Shown here: positions 7,040-11,810 of the stretch, one piece after another
How the letters are laid out: every line of letters begins with the position of its first letter
How positions within the stretch are numbered: the stretch's first letter is position 1
DNA from: an uncultured Chthoniobacterales bacterium
GTDB taxonomy: Bacteria; Verrucomicrobiota; Verrucomicrobiae; Chthoniobacterales; UBA10450
Assembly (NCBI GenBank): GCA_955652855.1
Contig: CATPCN010000013.1
Span: forward strand, 1 to 11,810
DNA length: 11,810 bases
Direction of reading: 5' to 3'
Position numbers and translations under genes: made by a program
The notes under the pieces: model-generated
Told to the model about the DNA's origin: nothing
Seen by the model: only the letters and a program-made list of their open reading frames with translations
The model's database searches: none

Positions 7040-8797
7040 ATGAGCTCACCGGCCAGCCAATCCCTCATCGATCTGCTCATGGCGAGCGGCGTGCCGTCGC
7101 GCGATGAAGCGGCGCAGCTTGCGAAAAACTTGAACGGCGGCTCATGGACGACTCAGATGCTCGATTCTGGCCGAGTGGACGAGAATCGATTCCTCGACGC
7201 GGTCGGAAATTTTTTTCACGTGCCGGTCGTTTCGATCGACGCCAAGAACATCGATCGAAAAACATTGTCGATCTTGCCGAGCCGTTTTGTTTTTCAACAT
7301 CACATCCTGCCGATCGAAGTGAAGGAGCACGCAGTCGTGCTCGCGACTTACGATTTGTTTAACTCGGTCGGACGCCAGCTTGCGGCGCAGCTTTTAAAAA
7401 AGCCGGCGGAATGGGTGCTGGTGCCGCGCGCGCAATTGCTCCGCGTCATGAAAGCGCTTTACGGCGTCGGCGCGGAAACGTTCGATGAAATTTTAAAAAC
7501 GAATCGCTCGTTCGAGACGTTGCAGGATGTGGAGACGAGCACCGATCTGAACGCGGACGATCCGGAAGCGTCGGTCGTGAAGTTCGTGAACCAAATTATT
7601 CGCGAAGCAATCATCGAGCGGGCGACCGACATTCATGTCGAGCCACTCGAAAACGATCTGCGCATTCGTTATCGGATCGATGGAATTCTGCACGAGGTGG
7701 CGGTGCCGCCGCAGTTGCGTGTGCTGCAATCGGCCATCATCTCGCGCTTGAAAGTGATGGCGCACATGGACATCGCCGAACGCCGTCTGCCGCAGGACGG
7801 CCGGATTAATTTGCAAGCGGCCGATCAGAACATCGACGTGCGTGTTTCGACGATCCCGACGGTGAACGGCGAATCGATCAGCTTGCGATTGCTTAGCCGC
7901 ACCGAGCAACGATTTGGATTCGAGCGGCTCGATCTCAGCGAAAAACAGGGGAAGATCATTCGCAAACTTCTGGCGCAGCCGAACGGCATTATTTTGCTGA
8001 CCGGACCGACCGGCTGCGGAAAATCGACATCGCTCTATTGTTTCCTAAGCAGCATCAATTCGGTGCAGCGGCGCATCATCACGATCGAAGAGCCGGTGGA
8101 ATATCGGTTGCCCGGCGTTTCGCAGATCGACGTGAAACCGGAGATCGATCTCACATTTGCAAAAGGTTTACGGCATATTTTGCGACAAGATCCGAACGTC
8201 GTGATGGTCGGCGAGATTCGCGACACCGAGACGGCGGATATTTCCATCCGCGCGGCCATGACGGGACATCTGGTCTTCAGCACGCTGCACACGAACGACG
8301 CCGTCGGCGGCATTACGCGTTTGCTCGACATGGACGTGGAGCCGTTCCTGCTCGCGTCGGTCGTGAAATCATTTATCGCGCAACGACTCGTGCGCACGAT
8401 CTGTCGCGACTGCAAAGAGGTCGTCGGCTATCCGGTTGAATACCTCAATGAAATTGGCGCAATGGTGGTGCCGGACTTCAAGTATTATCGCGGCAAAGGT
8501 TGCGATAATTGCCGGCAAACCGGTTATCAAGGACGCGTCGCGATTTATGAAATCTGCGTCGTGACTGAGCCGCTGAAAAGGTTGATCATGCAAAAACGCG
8601 ACGGCGGCGAGCTTAAGCAATGCGCCATCGCGGAAGGCATGGAAACTTTGCGGCAGGACGGCTGGCGTCGCGTCGCACAAGGAATTACCACCATCGAAGA
8701 AGTCGTGCGCGTCACGCAGACCGATGAAGTCATGGCCGAGACCGACGAAGACAGCAGCGGCGCAAAAACCGTGGCCGAGCCGGTGGTGCTGAGTTAA
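7040..8797 (+). CDS. gspE: GspE/PulE-type secretion ATPase
   Basis: Cytoplasmic hexameric ATPase that powers a type II secretion pseudopilus (or a type IV pilus, as PilB). The 585-residue protein has an N-terminal GspE/MshEN-like region (about 1-150), a linker, an N2 domain (about 175-285: ATDIHVEPLENDLRIRYRIDG) and the C-terminal ATPase. Walker A is GPTGCGKST (322-330), the Asp box lies around ITIEEPVEYRL (347-357), Walker B is VVMVGEIRD (387-395) and the His box is TGHLVFSTLHTNDA (408-421). Four cysteines (455, 458, 488, 491; CRDC and CDNC) form the zinc site typical of GspE. The ATG follows the upstream gene by six bases, with AGGA as a weak ribosome site. It is the last gene of the secretin operon. 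The inner-membrane platform (GspF/PilC) and pseudopilins are not in the window. GspE versus PilB is not fully settled; the secretin partner favours GspE. Confidence 0.9.
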   Translation: MSSPASQSLIDLLMASGVPSRDEAAQLAKNLNGGSWTTQMLDSGRVDENRFLDAVGNFFHVPVVSIDAKNIDRKTLSILPSRFVFQHHILPIEVKEHAVVLATYDLFNSVGRQLAAQLLKKPAEWVLVPRAQLLRVMKALYGVGAETFDEILKTNRSFETLQDVETSTDLNADDPEASVVKFVNQIIREAIIERATDIHVEPLENDLRIRYRIDGILHEVAVPPQLRVLQSAIISRLKVMAHMDIAERRLPQDGRINLQAADQNIDVRVSTIPTVNGESISLRLLSRTEQRFGFERLDLSEKQGKIIRKLLAQPNGIILLTGPTGCGKSTSLYCFLSSINSVQRRIITIEEPVEYRLPGVSQIDVKPEIDLTFAKGLRHILRQDPNVVMVGEIRDTETADISIRAAMTGHLVFSTLHTNDAVGGITRLLDMDVEPFLLASVVKSFIAQRLVRTICRDCKEVVGYPVEYLNEIGAMVVPDFKYYRGKGCDNCRQTGYQGRVAIYEICVVTEPLKRLIMQKRDGGELKQCAIAEGMETLRQDGWRRVAQGITTIEEVVRVTQTDEVMAETDEDSSGAKTVAEPVVLS

Positions 8798-8863
8798 GCG
8801 CTGCGAAACACGCGCTAAGATCGGCGATCGCGCGCGCTGTCATCCCGAGCGGAGCGAGGGATC

Positions 8864-9163
8864 TCACCTACTTCCTTTAAACAATCTTGCGCCAAGATCT
8901 TCCCAATCCGGATTTAGCTTCCGCACGAGATCATTCTTTTTCTCACGCCGCCACGCCTTGATCTCCTTTTCGCGTGCAATCGCGGAGCGCGCGTCTGGAA
9001 AGTCTTCGTAGTAAACGAGCCGATCAACTTTGCATTGCTTCGTGAAGCCGCGCACTACGCCATTCCGATGCTCGCATACTCGACGCTCCAAATTGTTTGT
9101 CACGCCGGTGTAAAGAACGGTGCGACTGCGATTTGTCATCATGTAAACGAAGAACGTTTTCAC
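8864..9163 (-). CDS. Small GIY-YIG family nuclease
   Basis: A 99-residue single-domain protein of the GIY-YIG endonuclease superfamily (URI/UPF0213-like, the stand-alone kind). Seen in sequence: FVYMMTN (residues 5-11, Tyr7 in the GIY position), LYTGVTNNLERRVCEH (17-32, YTG in the YIG position, Arg27 as the likely catalytic Arg), GFT (39-41), RLVYYE (48-53) and AIAREKEIKAWRREKK (61-76), whose Glu65 or Glu67 is the likely metal ligand. It ends with the usual NPDWEDL (84-90). A GTG start at 9163 is chosen because the domain begins at once and the length fits the family. The frame stays open upstream to a TTG at 9241, but that stretch is the translated repeat arm. The TGA stop (8864-8866) lies inside the left arm. 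Enzymes of this family are structure- or sequence-specific DNA nucleases; the target of this one is unknown. Confidence 0.88.
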   Translation of the reverse strand: MKTFFVYMMTNRSRTVLYTGVTNNLERRVCEHRNGVVRGFTKQCKVDRLVYYEDFPDARSAIAREKEIKAWRREKKNDLVRKLNPDWEDLGARLFKGSR

Positions 9164-9170
9164 TGCGATT

Positions 9171-9239
9171 GTGAGGTCCCTCGTCGTCGGAGCCTGCCCT
9201 GAGCGAACATAGAGATTCGAACGGGCGACTCGGGATGAC
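9171..9239 (+). repeat. Right arm of copy C with a nested hairpin
   Basis: The arm folds as TCCC-TC-GTCG (9177-9186) against CGAC-TC-GGGA (9226-9235). Its enlarged loop holds CCTGCCCTGAGCGAA and TTCGAACGGG, which can pair in part (CCC with GGG, GAA with TTC). The loop may be a second repeat inserted in, or extended from, the small loops seen in the other arms. Confidence 0.55.
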
Positions 9240-9244
9240 AAGCA

Positions 9245-9907
9245 TTACGCGCCGCGAAGTTCGCGAATCGCTTTGCGATAATCTTTCGCGTGAAAGATGG
9301 AGGTGCCGGCGACGAGAACGTTCGCACCGTTCTGGATCGAAAGGCGCGCCGTTTCGGGGTTGATGCCGCCGTCGACTTCTATGTCGATCTTGTTCCGAGA
9401 ATCGCTCCACGCTTTCGCGCGCTTCACTTTCTCCATCATCTCGGCGCGAAATGGCTGACCGCCGAAACCGGGCTGCACGGTCATGACGAGCAACATGTCG
9501 ATCTTTTCGAGGAAGGGCTCGACGGCTTCGAACGCTGTTCCCGGATTCAAACATAAACCGACGCGACAGCTAGCGTCGCGAATTGCTTGCAGAGTTTTTG
9601 GAACTTCGTGTTTCGATCCCGCTTCGATGTGAACAGTGATGGAGTTCGCGCCCGCCTTTAAAAATCGCGGCAGATAATGATCAGCATGTTCGATCATCAA
9701 ATGCACATCGAGCGGCAACTTCGTCTGCTTGCGCACAACATCGACAATCGTCGGGCCGAACGAAATGTTGTCGACGAAATGTCCGTCCATGACATCGCAA
9801 TGAATCCAATCAGCGCCGGCGGCCTCGACCCTGTGAACTTCGTCGGCAAGTTTGGCAAAGTCCGCGGCGAGTATCGATGGAGCGACAAGAATTTGCGGCG
9901 ATTTCAC
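9245..9907 (-). CDS. rpe: Ribulose-phosphate 3-epimerase
   Basis: Cytoplasmic enzyme that interconverts D-ribulose 5-phosphate and D-xylulose 5-phosphate in the pentose phosphate (and Calvin) pathway. From the GTG at 9907 the protein has 220 residues, the usual length, and begins just before the conserved APSILAADF strand. Metal and acid/base residues of the TIM barrel are visible: H36 and D38 (HCDVMDGHFV), H69 (DVHLMI) and D179 (EVDGGIN), plus the phosphate-loop motifs QPGFGGQ and VAGTSIF. An in-frame TTG at 9943 would add 12 residues, but these would be coded by a palindromic repeat, so the shorter form is preferred. The stop codon lies five bases from repeat element C. The gene is divergent from mreB and convergent with the secretin operon. 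Confidence 0.93.
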   Translation of the reverse strand: MKSPQILVAPSILAADFAKLADEVHRVEAAGADWIHCDVMDGHFVDNISFGPTIVDVVRKQTKLPLDVHLMIEHADHYLPRFLKAGANSITVHIEAGSKHEVPKTLQAIRDASCRVGLCLNPGTAFEAVEPFLEKIDMLLVMTVQPGFGGQPFRAEMMEKVKRAKAWSDSRNKIDIEVDGGINPETARLSIQNGANVLVAGTSIFHAKDYRKAIRELRGA

Positions 9908-9917
9908 GTTTGTAAGG

Positions 9918-9950
9918 TTGGACGTTGAGAGGTCAACCTTCAACGTCCAA
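9918..9950. repeat. Palindromic repeat before rpe
   Basis: TTGGACGTTGA (9918-9928) and TCAACGTCCAA (9940-9950) form a perfect 11-base stem with an 11-base loop. The hairpin lies directly upstream of the chosen rpe start, in its probable leader. It looks like the TTCAACGT-type short interspersed repeats seen in some soil bacteria (from memory, not checked). A regulatory role in the leader is possible but not shown. The rest of the gap to mreB (9951-10093) shows nothing firm. Confidence 0.6.
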
Positions 9951-10093
9951 TCGAGGTTTCCCTTGACGGGGCGGCACTCCGTTTCTAGATATCAGCGTTT
10001 CAGCCGGTCGAATCGCGCTTTAGCACACGGTTTGCTGTAGAGATCGAAGCAAGAGCCGCTTTCGACAGACTGGAGCGCCACTAATTTAATTTC

Positions 10094-11131
10094 ATGTTCA
10101 ACGGACTTTTCAGCTGGTTATCCAGCGACATCGGGATCGATCTCGGCACGTCGAATACACTCGTCTATGTAAAAGATCAGGGCATCGTGTTGCGCGAGCC
10201 CTCGGTCGTGGCCGTGCAAGCGGGCACGAACAAGGTGCTGGCGGTGGGTGATGAAGCGAAGCGCATGCTCGGCCGCACCCCCTCGAACATTGTCGCGGTG
10301 CGTCCGTTGAAAGATGGCGTGATCTCGGATTTCGAAATCACCGAAGCGATGCTGCGGCACTTCATTCAAAAAGTGCATGGCCGTCGCGTGCGCGTGAAGC
10401 CGCGCGTCGTGATCGCAGTTCCTTCCGGAATCACGGAGGTGGAAAAGCGGGCGGTGCGCGAATCGGCCGCGCACGCGGGCGCGCGCGAAGTTTATTTGAT
10501 CGAAGAACCAATGGCCGCGGCAATCGGCGTCGGTCTGCCGGTGCAGGATCCGGCCGGCAACATGATCATCGACATTGGCGGCGGCACGACCGAGGTCGCG
10601 CTCATTTCGCTTTCGGGAATTGTTTTCAGCCGGAGCGTGCGCGTGGCGGGCGACGAGCTCGATGAAGCGATCGTCCAATATATGAAGCGCGCTTATAATT
10701 TAATGATCGGCGAGCGCACCGCGGAAGAAATCAAAATCAAAATCGGTTCCGCGTATCCGACAGAAAAGGAAACCAGCGTGGAAGTGAAGGGCCGCGATCT
10801 GGTGGCCGGTTTGCCCAAGACGCTTATGGTTACTTCGCAGGAAGTGCGCGAAGCGTTGCTCGAACCGATCTCGACGATTGTCGATTCGGTGCGAATCACG
10901 CTCGAGCGTTGTCCGCCGGAATTGTCGGCCGACTTGGTGGACCGCGGTCTGGTGCTGGCGGGCGGCGGTGCTTTGTTGCGCGGTTTCGATAAACTTTTGA
11001 GCGAGGAAACAGGTTTGCCTGTCCATGTTGCCGAAGATCCGCTCAGCGCGGTTGCGGAAGGAACCGGCAAATGCCTCAATGAACTTAAATTTTTGCGTCA
11101 AGTGGCCTCGGCAGATCGCCAGTGGCGGTAA
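10094..11131 (+). CDS. mreB: Rod-shape-determining actin homologue MreB
   Basis: Bacterial actin that polymerises under the inner membrane and directs elongating peptidoglycan synthesis with MreC, MreD, RodA and PBP2. The 345-residue protein has the full MreB fold: an N-terminal amphipathic, membrane-binding start ([10 protein letters not shown]), phosphate-1 loop DLGTSNT (16-22), [19 protein letters not shown] (103-121), EEPMAAAIG (137-145), phosphate-2 loop DIGGGTTE (160-167), [12 protein letters not shown] (211-222) and adenosine motif [10 protein letters not shown] (288-297). Length and motif order match the family. The ATG is the only start that keeps the membrane-binding end. A GGAG lies 18 bases upstream, too far to be a convincing ribosome site. 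mreC follows after 79 bases. Confidence 0.97.
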   Translation: MFNGLFSWLSSDIGIDLGTSNTLVYVKDQGIVLREPSVVAVQAGTNKVLAVGDEAKRMLGRTPSNIVAVRPLKDGVISDFEITEAMLRHFIQKVHGRRVRVKPRVVIAVPSGITEVEKRAVRESAAHAGAREVYLIEEPMAAAIGVGLPVQDPAGNMIIDIGGGTTEVALISLSGIVFSRSVRVAGDELDEAIVQYMKRAYNLMIGERTAEEIKIKIGSAYPTEKETSVEVKGRDLVAGLPKTLMVTSQEVREALLEPISTIVDSVRITLERCPPELSADLVDRGLVLAGGGALLRGFDKLLSEETGLPVHVAEDPLSAVAEGTGKCLNELKFLRQVASADRQWR

Positions 11132-11166
11132 CGAAACCGGAAACCGGAAACCGGAAAGCGGAAAGA
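11132..11166 (+). repeat. Heptamer tandem repeat between mreB and mreC
   Basis: Five units in a row (CGAAACC, GGAAACC, GGAAACC, GGAAAGC, GGAAAGA) begin directly after the mreB stop codon. They fill about half of the short gap before mreC. No gene lies here. The remaining bases (11167-11210) show no clear terminator, so mreB and mreC are probably co-transcribed. Confidence 0.75.
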
Positions 11167-11210
11167 ATGTTGATCCGTTGAGGTCTTTCTTTCCGAAATC
11201 CGAAATTGCG

Positions 11211-11810
11211 ATGAACCGCTCGAGCATCATCGCGCTGCTGATCTTTATCGGGGCGCTCGGCTATTTGCTCAGCTTCGGCGCGGACAGCACGCGCAAATTG
11301 CAGGCCGGCTTTTATCAGTTGATCTCGCCGTTCCTGACCAGCGGCTCTGGTTTGGAAAAGCAAATCACGTCTGTGCGCACCGGCTTGAAATCATTGGAGG
11401 AGTTGGAGCGCGATAACTCTTCGTTACGCATGGAGAATCGTTCGCTCAAAGCGACGAACCAGGCGCTGCGCGACATTGAGCACGAAGTGAATCGATTGCG
11501 GCACGCACTGGATTATCGGCAGCGCTCGATCTTTCGGCTTGTTCCCGCCGAAATCGTGACGCGCGATTCATCGACATGGTGGCACACGGTGACGATCAAC
11601 CGCGGCAAGGAGGACAAGATCGACACTGACATGCCGGTGGTGACCGATGAAGGATTGGTCGGCAAGACGACGACGGTCGGCAAGAATATTTCGGTGGTTC
11701 TTTTGATTACGGACGAAAATTGCAAGGTGGCGGCGAGCATCGAAGGCAGTCGCGAACAAGGGATCGTGAGCGGGGAGCGAGTGACTGGTTCGGACACTCC
11801 GCTGCTCGAG
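11211..11810 (+). CDS. mreC: Rod-shape-determining protein MreC, 3' end missing
   Basis: Inner-membrane, mostly periplasmic scaffold protein of the elongasome that binds PBP2 and works with MreB. 200 codons are present and the frame runs off the window. There is a single N-terminal membrane helix (about 5-22, IIALLIFIGALGYLLSF). A coiled coil follows at about 55-105 (LEELERDNSSLRMENRSLKATNQ, ending in EHEVNRLRHALDY). The β-rich MreC core then starts: AEIVTRDSSTWWHTVTINRG (119-138), MPVVTDEGLVGK (145-156), LLITDENCKVAASIEGSREQGIVSG. The S-x-WW-x-x-x-x-INRG segment is a hallmark of MreC. The ATG at 11211 starts just before the membrane helix, as is usual. Confidence 0.93.
   Translation, partial: MNRSSIIALLIFIGALGYLLSFGADSTRKLQAGFYQLISPFLTSGSGLEKQITSVRTGLKSLEELERDNSSLRMENRSLKATNQALRDIEHEVNRLRHALDYRQRSIFRLVPAEIVTRDSSTWWHTVTINRGKEDKIDTDMPVVTDEGLVGKTTTVGKNISVVLLITDENCKVAASIEGSREQGIVSGERVTGSDTPLLE

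Larger units (their letters stand above)
8839..9239 (-). mobile_element. Palindrome-bounded element carrying a GIY-YIG nuclease gene (copy C)
   Basis: A 401-base unit between the convergent genes gspE and rpe. It has the same perfect 11-base terminal inverted repeat as copy B (GTCATCCCGAG at 8839-8849, CTCGGGATGAC at 9229-9239). The second, inner pair is GAGGGATCTCAC (8856-8867) against GTGAGGTCCCTC (9171-9182), with one mismatch in 12. The left hairpin (8842-8862) is ATCCC-GA-GC-GGA-GC-GA-GGGAT. The right one has a GTCG/CGAC inner stem around a loop of about 40 bases. The space between the arms is almost entirely one nuclease gene. No target-site duplication is visible. That it is or was mobile is inference from the shared ends and the dispersed gene-less copies. 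Confidence 0.6.

Noticed and set aside
8864..9163. GIY-YIG gene as a homing endonuclease of an intron or intein
   Set aside because: It lies between two complete genes, neither of which is interrupted, and shows no DNA-binding extension or intron features.
1489..9239. A CRISPR array formed by the repeated ATCCCGAG sequences
   Set aside because: Only three widely separated copies with inverted ends, no regular spacers and no cas genes.
8864..9241. Longer 125-residue form of the GIY-YIG protein from a TTG codon
   Set aside because: The extra 26 residues are only the translated right repeat arm; the domain begins immediately after the GTG at 9163.
9245..9943. 232-residue form of Rpe from a TTG codon
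   Set aside because: The added residues are coded by the palindrome at 9918-9950 and the shorter form matches the normal family length.
10062..10090. Promoter-like TCGACA, 17 bases, TTTAAT before mreB
   Set aside because: The match is good, but the -10 box ends three bases before the ATG, so transcription would start inside the coding region.

Overview
The window looks like an ordinary chromosomal segment of a moderately GC-rich, didermal bacterium. Gene content (Mpl-type murein recycling ligase, a secretin plus GspE-type ATPase, MreB/MreC) and several interspersed repeat families suggest Verrucomicrobiota, possibly the Chthoniobacterales/Spartobacteria side, but Acidobacteriota and similar phyla cannot be excluded from sequence alone. 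No tRNA, rRNA, CRISPR array, prophage or transposase gene was recognised.

Layout. Bases 1-1485 hold the 3' part of a CHASE2-type membrane adenylate cyclase (its start lies before the window). A gap with two repeat elements follows, then mpl (1703-3127). A small exported NTF2-like/DUF4440 protein lies on the minus strand (3275-3760) and converges with mpl. From 3862 a tight four-gene plus-strand operon runs to 8797: a secretin (gspD), an exported peptidoglycan-binding-domain protein, an exported protein with two similar short segments joined by a Pro/Thr linker, and a GspE/PulE ATPase. A minus-strand GIY-YIG nuclease gene (8864-9163) and rpe (about 9245-9907, minus) follow. Divergently from rpe come mreB (10094-11131) and the start of mreC (11211 to the window end).

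How the genes fit together. Mpl reuses cell-wall peptides and MreB/MreC organise wall elongation. The secretin operon encodes the outer-membrane pore and cytoplasmic motor of a type II secretion or type IV pilus-like machine. The two small exported proteins between them may help seat the pore in the wall (inference). The cyclase, rpe and NTF2-like genes are housekeeping or sensory neighbours with no visible link to these.

The most interesting signal is a repeat family with three copies (1489-1611, 3149-3264, 8839-9239). Each copy is bounded by an inverted repeat (GTCATCCCGAG...CTCGGGATGAC) and has a small hairpin at each end, always built as TCCC-GA-stem/loop-GA-GGGA, with the inner stem changing on both sides together. 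Two copies are about 120-base elements without a gene. In the third, almost the same arms enclose a complete GIY-YIG nuclease gene whose stop codon lies inside one arm. This looks like a nuclease-carrying element with short gene-less relatives: a REP/RAYT-like relationship, but with a GIY-YIG enzyme instead of a tyrosine transposase. Four further small repeat types (a 9-10-base ATCCGYG tandem, GGAAACC heptamers, an octamer forming the end of mpl, and a TTGGACGTTGA palindrome before rpe) lie in or next to the gaps.
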